This document shows positions 45,178 to 56,530 of a stretch of DNA of 64,000 nucleotides, piece after piece; the stretch's first letter is position 1; each line of letters starts with the position of its first letter. The notes beneath the pieces are model-generated. The model saw only the letters and a list, made by a program, of their open reading frames with translations. It ran no database searches and was not told the DNA's origin. Origin of the DNA: Bettongia penicillata ogilbyi (lineage: Eukaryota > Chordata > Mammalia > Diprotodontia > Potoroidae); NCBI GenBank assembly GCA_023548195.1, contig JAJHZJ010000041.1, positions 1 through 64,000 of the forward strand, written 5' to 3'. Both the position numbers and the translations under genes were made by a program.

Positions 45178-45935
45178 AATGAGCATCAGAGTTCTACTTC
45201 CAGGGGTCAAGATAACAGAGGAAGAAGTAAGTTGCTCTCAACCTCTCTTATTGAACTCTGAAAATGCAGAAAATATTGCCCCAGGAAAAACCCTGGGACA
45301 GCTGAACCAGCAGAAAGATGGGGTGTAGCAGTCTTGTAGCCCAGGAAGCTAGAGATTAACAGTAAAGGCCCTCTCACAGCATAACACAGGAGGCATCCCA
45401 GCAAGTCATTGGAAAGTCTGATTTCACCAAACTAAGGGGAGATCCTGAGCCCCAGTGGGGTGAAACATGCAAGCACCAATACCAGGATCCCTGAGTGCCT
45501 TATCACTGGCAAGGGAACCAGTAAATGGCAACTCCAGAAAACCACCGTGTGTGCCAGAGTTCTCCAGCAGTTAAGTCTCATGGTGCTTCAGCACAACTCT
45601 AGGAAGAACAACTCCAGAAAGCATAGCTCCATGCTGGTAGATATCCTCTAGCAGCCAAACATTCCAGTGCCAGGCCCAGATGAATAGGCATCCCCCAGGA
45701 ACAAGATTCCCTACCCTCACTCCAAGAGTTCTAGTGTTGCTGACCCCAGCTCAGGACAAGTTAAGCTGCCAGACCCCTTCAGACTACAGCTGCCAGCACC
45801 TGAGTCCCCAGCACACAAAGCCAATAACCAGGTCCCAGGATCCTAGCACAAGAAGGTTAGATCAGTACCCATTAAGCTCTAGCAGCATAACTCTAAAGGT
45901 CAGGAAAAGGGCAAACACCTTGAGCAAAAGCAGAA

Positions 45936-46960
45936 ATGGACAATGACCACAGATTCTTATTATGTGGACAGGGATGACCAAGACACAAATTCAGAAGAGG
46001 GCAACATCCAAACATCCAAAACCTCATCCCACATCCAAAACCTCAAAGGGGAATATGAATTGGTCACAAGACCAAAAATCCTTCTTGGAAAGACTCAAGA
46101 GGATTTTTAAAGTCAAATAAGAGAGGTAGAATAAAAATTGGGAAAAGAAATGAGTGTCATGCAAGAGACAGTCAACAGCTTCAAAAAGGAAGGAAGCAAA
46201 CTAACTATTAAAAAAAAACTGACTGAAAAAAAGCTATTAAAAAGTAGACTTGACCAAATGGAAAAGGAGGCACAAGAACTTACTGAAGAGAAGAACTCCT
46301 TAAAAAGTAAAATGGGCTGAATAGAAAAGGAGTTACAAAATCTAGTAGAAGAAAACAATTTATTAAAAATGAGAATTGTGCAAGTGGAAATTAATGATTC
46401 CATGAGAAGTTAATAATCAGTCAAACATAAACAAAACAATGAAAAAAATACAAGAAAACATAAAATACCTCATTGGTAAAACAGCTGACTTGGAAAATAG
46501 ATCCAGGAGAGATCATTTGAAAATTGTTAGTCTACCTGAAAATGATGAAAAAAACCCTAGACAGTATCTTTCAGGAAATCATCAAAGAAAAGTGCCCTGA
46601 GGTCCTAGAACTAGAGGGTAAAATAGTCATCCACCAATCACCTTCTGAAAGAGATCCCAAATATTGTAGCCAAATTCAAAAATTATCAGGTCAAAGAGAA
46701 AATACTGCAAGGTGCCAGAAAGAACAATTAAAATGTCATGCAGGGCCTTGCAGCTTCCATATTAAAAGATCAGAGAGCGTGGAATATGATATTCTGTAAG
46801 GCAAAGGAGATTGGATTACAACCAAGGATCAACCACCCAGAAAAATTGGAGCATAATATTTCAGGGGAGGAGGTGGATATTCAATGAAATTGGGGACTCC
46901 CAAACCTTCTTGATAAAAAGACCAGAGCTCAACAGAAAATTTGATCTTCAAATACAAGAC
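45936..46960 (+). pseudogene. L1 ORF1 pseudogene
   Basis: Start region MDNDHRFLL at 45936, then stops. A coiled-coil piece at 46138-46317 (rich in heptad-like K/E/L), then an RRM-like and linker piece at 46524-46799 ('LDSIFQEIIKEKCPEVLELE'), and a C-terminal piece at 46811-46960 ('FLIKRPELNRKFDL'). Pieces lie in different frames, so no product is expected. Confidence 0.8.
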
Positions 46961-47474
46961 TTTAATGTTATTATGCCATTTAAAAGAAGTATGCACAGAC
47001 AGAGGGCATGGGTATAAATTGACTTTGATATGACTATAAGAAATCTAATTAAGTGGTAAAAAAGGATTGTGCTGGGAGAAGAGGAAAGGAGGAGACAGAG
47101 AAGGGTAAATTACATCACATGAAAAGGCACAAAACCTATTACAGTAGAGGGAAAGAAAGGAGGGAGATGAGCATTATTTGAACCTTACTCTCATCAGATT
47201 TGACTCAAAGAGGGAATAATATACTCAGGTATAGAAATCTAACTTATCTTATAGGAAGTAGGGGAAGAAAAGGGAAATAAAATGGAGGAGTGGATAGAAG
47301 GAAGGGATGAAGTAGGAAGGGTAAATGGGAAGAAAAGGGAGGAGGCTGATAAAAGGGAGGGAAGACTGAGGGAGAAGGTGGTCAAAAGCAAAATTCTGGT
47401 GAAGAGGAAAAGAGAGAAAGGACAGAGACAAATATAAATAGGATGGAGAGAAAGGCACAGAGAGCAATCATAAC

Positions 47475-48032
47475 TGTCAATGTAAATGGGATGAACTCTC
47501 CCATAAAACAGAAAAGGATAGCAGATGGATTAAGAACCATGATCCTACAATACATTGCTTACAAGAAACACATTTGAAACAGAGAGATGCATGCAGAGTA
47601 AAGGTAAAAGGCTGAAGCAAAGTATATTATGCTTCAGCTGAAGCAAAAAAAAAAAAATTAGGGGTAGCAATCCTGATATCAGACAAAGAAAGAGGAAAAA
47701 TAGATATAAGTAAAAGACATCTTGTTAAAAAGGTACCATAGAAAATAAAGTAATATTATTACTAAACAAATGCACCAAGTGGTAGAGCATCCAAATTCTT
47801 AGAGAAAAAGTTAAGGAAGTTATGGGTCAACCATTTTGGAGAGCAATTTGGAACTATTCTCAAAGGGCTATAAAATTGTGCATATCCTTTGACACAGTAA
47901 TACCACTTCCAGGTCTGTATCCCAAAGAGAACATAAAAATGGGGAAAGAATTAATATGTACAAAAAATATTTATAGCAGCTCTTTTTGTGGCAGCAAAGA
48001 ATTGGAAATTGAGGGGATCCTCATCAACTGAG
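47475..48032 (+). pseudogene. L1 ORF2 pseudogene with fused ends
   Basis: 47475-47820 is the start of the endonuclease domain (TGAACTCTCCCATAAAACAG) with stops. From about 47831 it is the C-terminal segment (FWRAIWNYSQRAIKLCISFD-like, open to 48031). Motifs A, B and C of the reverse transcriptase and the Cys/His cluster are absent. Confidence 0.85.
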
Positions 48033-48569
48033 GAATGATTGAACAAGCCATGGGATATAAACTCAATGGAATACTATTGTGCTATAAGAAATGATGAGCA
48101 AGTGGACTTCAGAAAAACCTGAAAAGACTTACATGAAATGGTTCTGAAATGAGCAGAATCAGAACACTGAACACAATAACAGCCACATTATGTGATGACC
48201 TACTAGTCTTAGCTCTTCTCTGCAGTGCAAGGATCTAAGACAACTCCAAAAGTCTCACTATAGAAAATGCCATCCATATCCAGAGAAAAACTTTAGAGTC
48301 TAAACGCAGATCGAAGTACACTATTTGATCTCCTTTTCTTTTGTTGTTTTGTATCTTCTTTCTCATGGTTCCTCCCATTTGTTCTAATTCTTCTTTAATG
48401 TTAAAACATGTTTAATATGAATGTATAAGTAGTGTCTCTGTCAGATTACATGCTATCTTGGGGAGAAGGGAGGATCAGTGGGGGAGAAAATTCAAAACTC
48501 AAGATCTTATAGAAGTGAATGTTGAAAATTAAAATTAATGAATAAATTATTTAAAAATAATGAGCATCA

Positions 48570-48909
48570 ACTCTGCCACCACCACCCCAAAAAAACCCAA
48601 AATCTTAACTATAATATCTTTTTTTAAAAAAATTAAATATAAGGAATGAAAGAAGAGAAAAAGCAAAAGGGTTTCTCTTATTAATTGAACATGTCACAGT
48701 ATTTTTATGTGACAAATATGGTAATGCCTAATTAATTAAGATTAATTGCAAGAAAGGCCACAAATCATAGAGATATTCATGAAACAAACTATGATAAGTT
48801 TTAATACATGACTAGAGCAATGTATTGCCAAGTAGAGGTCCTCATAGACAGTCTTTAATGAATAAATTTTTATAATAAACATTCATTATTCTTCTGTTCA
48901 TTGTTGCTT
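48570..48909. other. Unassigned intergenic DNA
   Basis: AT-rich flank of the L1, with no gene or repeat recognised. Confidence 0.5.
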
Positions 48910-49735
48910 ATTGTGTGAATAGCAAACTGGAATAGTGGTAATCTGAATCAGGAAATCTAGATTCAAACCCACCTCTGACACAACTAGCAATTTCTGGATA
49001 ATTTAATCATTTTATTAATAAGACCAGCATGTCTTAATAGAAAAAAGGATGTTAATTTGACTGTCTTTCTTAGACCAAAGACCATCACAGTTTATATGCC
49101 CTTCCAAACAGTAGATGATCCATCAAACAGCAATCAAATCTAATTGACTAACAAGATTGGAGGAGAGTTATATTAAAATGAAGAACTGAGTAGCTCTTCA
49201 ATAAGGAAAGATCTCTATATCAGACCACCCACAGCTTTAGGCTATCAGTTCTAAGAATGTATCCCCTTTTCAAAGGGTTGGGAGTTGAGAGTGACCCTTG
49301 GAAAGAAAAATTATCCCTATTTATCCCTAGCCTAGACAAAAATATCTGTCTCCACCCAGTTGAGTAGAACACAATGGGCTTCCCCACCCTAGATTAAATT
49401 CTTCCCAAAAGGTTGTTTGGGGTCTGACCAAGATCGGAGGAGAAATAGAGCAATCTCATTATCAATAATATCCTACAAGAAAATCGAACTTAACCATCAA
49501 AATTTTGGAAGAAGAGGGAAGGGAATCTCTGAATCTCCCCAAGGTATTGGTTATTAATAATCATTCCTCAAATAGTTATATGACTATAGATTTCAATTTC
49601 AATTTCGGTCTGTAAAATAAGAATAACAATGTCTATTGTGTCTATATTTACAAGATTGATGGGATACTCAAATCAGACAATATAGTTAAAGCACTTTGCA
49701 AACCTTAAAGTGTCATATACTTAAAGTGCCATAGG
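48910..49735 (+). mobile_element. MIR SINE split by a 0.53-kb insertion
   Basis: 48910-49011 carries the MIR head and core start (CTAGATTCAAACCCACCTCT, then ACAACTAGCAA). 49561-49730 carries the rest (TTTCGGTCTGTAAAATAAG, then AAAGCACTTTGCAAACCTTA). The order and orientation show one MIR interrupted in the middle. Confidence 0.65.
49022..49550. mobile_element. Unidentified insertion within a MIR
   Basis: About 530 bases lie between direct repeats of TTATTAATAA (49012-49021 and 49551-49560). An overlapping alternative is TAATCATT (49004-49011 and 49558-49565). I recognise no family. It has no open frame, no A-rich tail and no clear terminal inverted repeat. A solo LTR or a non-autonomous DNA transposon are both possible. 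Confidence 0.45.
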
Positions 49736-49925
49736 ATTAAATTAAAGATATTATCAAGGTAGGGATGCTCTAACTGGTAATGATAACAGCTTCCTGATTA
49801 AGTAAATTAACCTTTGGAGTCATCTAAAACTCAGAGAGCTTAACACATAACAGGTCAAAGTTGAGATTTGAATCCAAGTCTTCTTTATTTCAAATCCACT
49901 ACCCCATGTTCTACTTCTATCTTTT
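49736..49925 (-). mobile_element. MIR-like SINE, minus strand, diverged
   Basis: TAAGTAAATTAACCTTTGG, then ACACATAACAGGTCAAAG, then GAGATTTGAATCCAAGTCTT resembles an inverted CORE and head. Confidence 0.45.
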
Positions 49926-50829
49926 ACTGTGATGGGTTGGGTTTATTATGTAAAATTTGAAGTGTTATATACATGACACATTATCATTAAACTTCTTGAA
50001 AACTACTTTTTTCAATTTAGCCTTATAAGAATTCCCACAAATTCCAAATGGGTGGTTCTGAAAATAGAGATTTCACTGCCTTCTGATTATTGATAGACTT
50101 AGCTACTTAGATGAACAATATTACTGAAATATATACTCTCTCTAATGCAGGAGTCCTTAATGTTTTATGTGTCCTGGATTCCCCTTTGACTGTGGCAAAC
50201 TCTGTGGAATCTTCCCAAAATAATATTTTTTTAATGTTTAAAAATAAAATCCATAGGATTATGAATGAAATCAATTATTTTAAAACATGGTAATCAAAAT
50301 ATTTTGAAAAAACTAATTTATAGAACCCTTGAAATCTATCTATAGATTCTTGGGCTATATAGGACCCCCTTCCACCCCAGGTTGGGAATATCTGTCTTAA
50401 TGGCAGTAAGAAATCCTTACCTGACCCTCCTTTTCTTAATGTCCTCAGAATATAGGGTTAGTAGGTGGTTAGGGTTGAAGTAACTCTACAGCGATGAATG
50501 GGGTAGTGATTTGGGTGTTGGAGAAACTCAACAAAAATGAATGTGTCAAAATATCCTCTACTCACTACATAATAGTATAAGCAAGAAAGATTGACTGAAG
50601 CAACTGACAGTGAACTGAGCCACATTCTATACCTGGATCGTACTGGGATCTACAAAGTATGCCTCCCAGTTTAGTAAACTTTAATACTCCCTGTTCTCTT
50701 CTTTCCCTTGGTTCTCTTCTTTCCCTTCATAAATGATAGTTAGAGGGATGAAAATAGTTCTTTTTTAGTTTAATATTTTAGAAGGATAAAAAGAGTTTTA
50801 GCAATTAGTTTTAGAAATTAATAGTATTA
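49926..50829. other. Unassigned intergenic DNA
   Basis: No gene. A phrase near 50150-50400 (GGAGTCCTTAATGTTTTATG...GGTTGGGAATATCTG) looks like an old low-copy repeat of a type I cannot name. Confidence 0.4.
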
Positions 50830-51175
50830 AACATAATAGAAAGAATACTAGATGTGAAATTTAAAAATCTGCATTCAGATTCAAGCTCTGCTACTTACCT
50901 CTGTGACTTTAGATGAATCACTAAATCGATCTGGATATCAGTTTTCTTATCTGTGAAATGAGGTGCTTGAACAAGACCTTTCCTAGTTCTAAATCCTATG
51001 ATACAACTTTATAAGTATTTTTCTAGACGGCAATTAGCTGTGTGACAATCAACAAGTCCCTGAGTCTCAGTTTTCTGATTTGTAAAATAAGAATAACACT
51101 CATCTTATCTATATCCCAAGTTATTATAACGAAAATACTTCTTTTTATAAATATGGATTCTTGCTATTATTAGTC
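50830..51175 (+). mobile_element. Two adjacent MIR-type SINEs
   Basis: 50830-51000: head AGAATACTAGATGTGAAATT, TTCAAGCTCTGCTACTTACC, then TTTTCTTATCTGTGAAATGA and the tail GACCTTTCCTAGTTCTAAA. 51025-51175: CAATTAGCTGTGTGACAATC, then TCTCAGTTTTCTGATTTGTA and an AT-rich tail. Both are on the plus strand. Confidence 0.65.
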
Positions 51176-51359
51176 AGTAGGAGGGAGAAGGGCAGATCTT
51201 AAAACAGCCTAGAAAAAATATATCAATCCTATTTGCCCAGGGAAGCAAAGCATCTTGTCAGAAATATGGTTCCCCCTCAGTCCTGGAGAAGTATTGGTAG
51301 AATTCCACTTAAGCAAAAAGCTAAAGAAAACTTTAAAGAAAATCATGATCTATAGAGTT

Positions 51360-51500
51360 CCATGGTAGAGAAAGAACTGACCTTGAAACCAGGAAGGCCA
51401 AAGTTCAAGCTTTAACACAGTGACTGGATGACACTGGACAAATCATTTAATACCTCAGAAACCCTCTAAGACTATAAATTGAGAAGAAAATGCTAAACTG
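51360..51500 (+). mobile_element. CORE-SINE head and core, plus strand
   Basis: GACCTTGAAACCAGGAAGG, AAAGTTCAAGCTTTAACAC and GACACTGGACAAATCATTTA follow the CORE-SINE order, ending at AATTGAGAAGAAAATGC. Confidence 0.6.
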
Positions 51501-51544
51501 CACTGTAGAGAGAATTTTATTACCTAGATAACCAGGAGGTATCT

Positions 51545-51966
51545 GGTTGGTTGCTGTCCTTCATTCTTGAAGAAGACCAAAATGACATAACTACGATAAA
51601 GTCAAGTTTCAACTTGTCTGATTGTGGTTGATCAGATCAATACAAGCTTGTAATGCTCTACCACAAATTCGGCACATAAAATCTGTGTGAACACTTGGAG
51701 TAGATACTCTAAATGTGTGCATCCTATGTTTTCTTTTAGTTGTTTCAATTCTGCTTTGCTCATAGAGCACAACACCTTCTCTGATGTGGGCACGCCATGC
51801 TAAGAGATCCAGTGTCAATGTCTCCCATGTCACACAATCAATTCTAAAGTTCTGGAGAGAGATCTTGGGGGTGTGCTTGTATTGGCTGTTCTGACCACCA
51901 TGCCCCATGTAAGTTCTCCATAAAATTGTCTTTTTGGCAAACGTGTGTTTTACATTCAAACAACGT
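51545..51966 (-). mobile_element. 5'-truncated RTE-clade LINE, minus strand, with short TSD
   Basis: On the minus strand it runs from the C-terminal end of the ORF to the 3' UTR and ends with GGTCTTCTTCAAGAATGAAG followed by an ACAGCAACC tail. GGTATCT is present on both sides (51538-51544 and 51967-51973), a 7-bp TSD. The 3' end resembles the tails of the SINEs at 26.9 and 35.0 kb, so it is a candidate partner family for their mobilisation. The RTE assignment is from memory of family features and not from a search. Confidence 0.7.
51609..51959 (-). pseudogene. C-terminal remnant of RTE-type LINE ORF
   Basis: A minus-strand open frame of 116 codons. It contains a WRTYMGHGGQNSQYKHT-like stretch, 'ISLQNFRIDCVTWETL', 'REGVVLYEQSRIET' and a final CRICGRALQACIDLINHN, a degenerate zinc-finger-like Cys-X2-Cys...His pattern. 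These features are usual at the C terminus of such LINE polyproteins downstream of the reverse transcriptase. The N-terminal endonuclease and RT are lost by 5' truncation, so no activity is expected. Confidence 0.65.
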
Positions 51967-51973
51967 GGTATCT

Positions 51974-52916
51974 ATATCAAATGAAATCATAAGTCACCTC
52001 TTTATCCCTAATATTCCAATCTTATTCCATTTCTCCTCAGTAGCTCAAAAATTCTAGGATAAGAGAATAGAGAGATGCACACGGTACCAATATAACAAGA
52101 AGCATATAGAAAAGTGTGCTTTATAGCTTATAGCAACAATATAGCCATTTCCAAACCCTGCATGGGGTTTAAAATAATCTTTACATGTTTAATCTGGATG
52201 GTTCCAGCTCTGCTTTCCCACAATTTATTTATGTAATTTACCTTGATCTTAAAAAAATTATTTAGGTGAAGGTCAGGTCTATATTCTTATAACTACAAAT
52301 ATAAACTGGGAGTGATTGAAACAAATCTTTCCATAACAACCTGCACCTCCCTGGTAGGTCTCTCAAGTCTAAAAGATAAAAACATTTTCCTTTAATGAGG
52401 CAGTACTGACAATATGAGTATCTCACAATCTTCCTCAATGACCTTGGCTGATACACAGTAAATTAATGGTAAAGTATTTTTGTTTCCCAAATGCTATCCC
52501 CTCTTGTCCCATTTCCTAGTAAAATGAAGCCCCATGTCATGAAACACCTTATAGAAGGAAGAAAGATCTCAATTTCCCTTTCCTTCTATCATTTCTGAAA
52601 ATAGTTCTGACTGCTTTAATTCATGACATAATGCATCAGGTGAGAATATGCCAATACAAAGTTCTTCTGTTCAATTATCCAATGTGCTCATTGTGAAAAC
52701 CAAAGGACAATTGTTATAACAATAAATGACTTTTGCATAATTGTATGAAGATTGAGATATTTAGAAAATGCTTTCAGGGACTTCAGAAGAAAGATATAAT
52801 ACAGACAAACTTTGGGCTCTGGTATTAGGACTTAAAGGGGGATCTGGGGAGAAATAACCATCAGGCAACTTTGACAATGGGAAAAATTGTTTTTTTCTCA
52901 CTTTCAGTCTTTTCAT
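51974..52916. other. Unassigned intergenic DNA
   Basis: AT-rich sequence in which no gene or repeat was recognised. Confidence 0.5.
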
Positions 52917-53165
52917 GGCAGTATGTCATAGTGGATAGAGAATTATTCCTGAAACCATGAAGCCAGATAGATCTAGGCTCAATTTCTCCCTCTCTTACAT
53001 GTATATTGGTCATGTAGCAAGTCACTTAACCTCATAGTGGCCCAGATAACTTTCCAAAATTGAATCTCAAAGAAGGTGCCAACTTTCATTGATAGAGGAC
53101 ATTTCCTCAACTGGGAAGACCCTCTACTAGGAAAATACTAAATTCAGCTCCTATCCCTAGTCATG
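52917..53165 (+). mobile_element. MIR-related marsupial SINE, second tail type
   Basis: GTATGTCATAGTGGATAGAG (head), AGATCTAGGCTCAATTTCT, TGTAGCAAGTCACTTAACC (CORE), then AAGGTGCCAACTTTCATTG and AACTGGGAAGACCCTC. Related to 22640-22835. Confidence 0.65.
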
Positions 53166-56100
53166 AACAATGAGGTATTCAAGGACAATAAGCAACATTG
53201 GTCCCATGAGGTCAAAATCTATTAAGTCATGTTTTCCATTTTTTCTTAAAAATCCCTTTTATACTTACTGCCCACTGACCTTTTAGCTAGTACCACTTAA
53301 TACAAATCCTGAGGCTAAACCTCCAGCATAAATTTTTCTTAATGAATAATGATTTTTAAATGAGTTAAGTTATTCCAGGAATCTCCAGAATAATTTAGAA
53401 GGGCAATCAAGTAATTAAGTGTAAATATTAAAAAAAACCTGGGTTAAGTTCTTTATTGCCTTTATGAAAAAGCATTAGCATCAGCCCATTTTGATAATTG
53501 TTCCTCTTACATATTCTCTTCACAATGGAAAAAAAAACAAACCTCTCAATTAATACGATTTTAGTAGGACTCTCTGTCCCATTGTATTCACGTTAAGGGA
53601 AATATATTCAAAGGCTTTCTCTAAGAACTATAAAACTGTCTCTAAAAGTATCCCTCAGTGAGAGATCTGACATGTTAAGCACTGCTTATGCTGTGGGAAA
53701 AGAACATTGTATCTGAGAATCTTGAAGAGACAGAAACAACTGAAATTAAGTGCCCTATATATTTCTCTTCTTTGCTCTGGATTTAGTGCATCTAAATAGA
53801 GTAATTCTCAACCAAGAGGAACTCATATTCAGAGAAGGTAAAATAAACTTGAAAATCACAATGGATTTAGAAATAACCCAAGTTATTTTCTCAAAGCCAA
53901 TGTTCCTAAGCCATTTAGCCAGGCAGAGTGAGATGCAAGTGGCCTCGTAGGTATTTTAGGTTCCTGTCTTCACAATCTACACTCTAGTCTTGGAAAGACT
54001 CATTTGGTTGTTTGTAAACACTATTCTCCTGTGTTCCAAAGGATGACAAAGTCACAAGGCCTTTCCATGGTCACACAGGAATTGGGAACAAACAGATGTT
54101 TGTATCGTTTGATAAAACTCTTGGAAGGGAAAATGAATTTTCTAGTAAAGATTTTAAGATTGGCTTCCTGTTTCATTCAGTCTCAGCAGCAGTCATCAAC
54201 TGAGAATACTGTTGCATTATTTTGGAATGAGCAAGGCAACCTAGGACTCCAATCTCTCACATCACTTTTGGAATTTGTGCTCCGAAGCCTACAACTTTCT
54301 AAGAAAGAGATGAGAAAGTAAGATCATTATAATAATAATGTATGAAACTGGGTCCATTCAGTGACACACCTTACCCTAACTTGTGCTGACTATCCAGTCA
54401 TAGCCCAAATCTTCATTTCTGTAAATAATGCCATAACCACGCAATAGTCATTTGCCACTACTCTGTAATTAAAGGTTCCCCAGTTATTTAAACTCTAATC
54501 TCCTATGTTGATCCATGAAGAGTTAGTAGGGAAATAATAGACACAATTTATGTCCTAGGGAAAAGTCTATGCTTAGCAATTTTCCTGATTTTTACATCTG
54601 TAACTGAGCACTCAAATAAGTAAAACTTTTACATCCTTCAAAAGCTAAAAAAATAAATAGTACACTCAAAATGAAAAGGGATTCCCCCTTTAGAAAGTTC
54701 CCAATGTTTTCTAAATGGGATGTACCCTTCCCTTTACATGATGCCTCACCTTTTAATTGTTCTTTTGGTCTTTGTAGTTTTGCTAACACCAATATCTCCC
54801 AGTATTTTCCATCCAACACTCCATTCCTCCTGTTGCCATGACTTATCCCAAATTCTTTGAATTTACTTTTATTATTGCTCTCTGTTATATATTTTTCTGT
54901 TTTACTTTTTGAAAAGAATATTTTATTGATGTTCTTTTCCCACTAAGTCTCCCCTAAGTAAAACAAATTTTTTGTCAGCCATGTCTGAAAATGTATGTCT
55001 CTAAGAAACTAGTTTTAGCTCATCTTCTTGCCCTATGAAAAATTTGGGGTTTTTTCACACAGTGTCTTTTTAAGATATTGAAAATTAATTCTTTCATTGC
55101 TCTTTTATTGTTTTTTTTTTTCACCCAGCCTTTGCTTTCTTCTCTCAACTCAGGAATATAGGATTACAATATCTGTGGCTCTCACTGAATAAAGGTGGCT
55201 TTTTGAGACAGCTGTCAAGAAATCTGTCAAGTTGGAATTTTTCATCAACTTTCTCAGTTCTGTTTTTCTATCTTCATCCTTCTCTGTATCTGACTGTTTT
55301 CATTCCTTAAATTGACTCATGGGAGGCTAGTCATCGAAGATATTAAAGAGAATCTCTGGGGACACAGATGGAATATGCTTTGTAATTTGGTCTATTTTCT
55401 TTCCTCTCCAGCCTTGGGACTGGTATCAAAACTGGTTCAAAGAGTGTGGTTTTCCTTCCTACTCCTCCTATACTCCATGCATGGAAAGGATTAATTCTTT
55501 AAAAAATCTATTCCTAAAACTGCAATGGCAGGAGATTTTCAGAGTACAAAAAATTCCATAAGAGGTCTTCAGAGGTCTTTTCTGTAAAAAGTATTTATTG
55601 TAGGTTCTTTTAATTTTTTTCTTCCCATAACTGTTTATTTTGCTTCCTTTCAGAGACATTTCTAATTTATTTGGTGTCATGAGAGGGAAATCATATCCTA
55701 GATTACTTCTTTTTTCCCCATCTTCCAAGGATTCCCAAATTTTTCCATTTTGCAAAAAACTGTAATTAAAGTGTTTCACAAAATCATCCTGCTTACCATA
55801 TGGTGATGCTGCCCACAGTCATTGGAATGTTCATATTGTAAGAATAAGGAATTGGCAAGAGGCAGCAGGATGGATAAAAAGATCCAATTTGCTTTCCAGA
55901 ATAGGATTTGGAAGCATTTAACATTTTTTTAATACTTGCAGATATTTCACATTTTAATTTTAAGAGAGAAAAAAAATTGCACATAAATAAAAATTTGACT
56001 TTTCTTTTTCTCTCCAAGAAATATATTTAATTTCTTGCTATTTTTTAAAGATTAATACTTTGAAAACAAGTGAAACATCTTCCAAATGTAATGAATATCT

Positions 56101-56285
56101 TGACAAATAATGAAGAAAGCCTTAGAAGTGTTGTTCTATCAATTACTCATTAAAACTATTTTGATATTCAAAACTGTCTTGTATTTGAGAGATTAGAAAT
56201 ATTCTAGAGAAACTAGACATTGCATTTAAATCAAGTCTTTATTTTATTATTCAGCATATTATTTCTCAAACCAGTTCCCACCCAT
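53166..56285. other. Unassigned intergenic DNA
   Basis: About 3 kb without a recognisable gene or dated transposon. Poly(T) runs lie near 55112 and 55930. The T-rich part at 54830-55300 may be an old LINE remnant. The open frames at 54004-54321 and 55468-55779 show no known domain. Confidence 0.5.
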
Positions 56286-56287
56286 TA

Positions 56288-56293
56288 ACACAG

Positions 56294-56336
<43 letters not shown>

Positions 56337-56347
56337 CACACACACAG
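56288..56347. repeat. (CA)n microsatellite
   Basis: About 28 CA units with one AAAC interruption near 56322. Confidence 0.95.
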
Positions 56348-56429
56348 ATTCATCATACAGGAAATGAGAGACTAGGAATATTCTTATTGATAGGAATATA
56401 TTCCTATTAATTTAGGACTTCTTTTCAAT

Positions 56430-56530
56430 TTTTTAAAATGTATTGTCTTCCCCCATTAGAATGTAACCTCCTTGAAAGCAAGGATTGTCCTTTCTACTTC
56501 TATTTGTTGGGTACAGAGTATTTGCAAGGA
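56430..56530 (+). mobile_element. L2 3' end fragment
   Basis: TTAGAATGTAACCTCCTTGA, then AAGGATTGTCCTTTC, then GTTGGGTACAGAGTATTTG is a diverged L2 3' terminus. Confidence 0.55.

Larger units (their letters stand above)
45189..48558 (+). mobile_element. L1 with both ends and TSD but most of ORF2 deleted
   Basis: The 5' UTR begins near 45189. ORF1 remains at about 45936-46960, the purine-rich inter-ORF region at 47255-47365 and the ORF2 start at about 47475. Near 47821-47831 the sequence jumps from the early endonuclease region to the ORF2 C-terminal region (GGAGAGCAATTTGGAA). It ends in a 3' UTR and an A-rich tail. An 11-bp TSD AATGAGCATCA lies at 45178-45188 and 48559-48569. Relative to the L1 at 30.8-37.9 kb about 3.3 kb is missing. 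Confidence 0.92.

Noticed and set aside
54004..54321. 105-codon open frame in the longest unassigned stretch
   Set aside because: Composition is ordinary and I see no domain or partner exons. Without homology evidence it cannot be supported as a gene.
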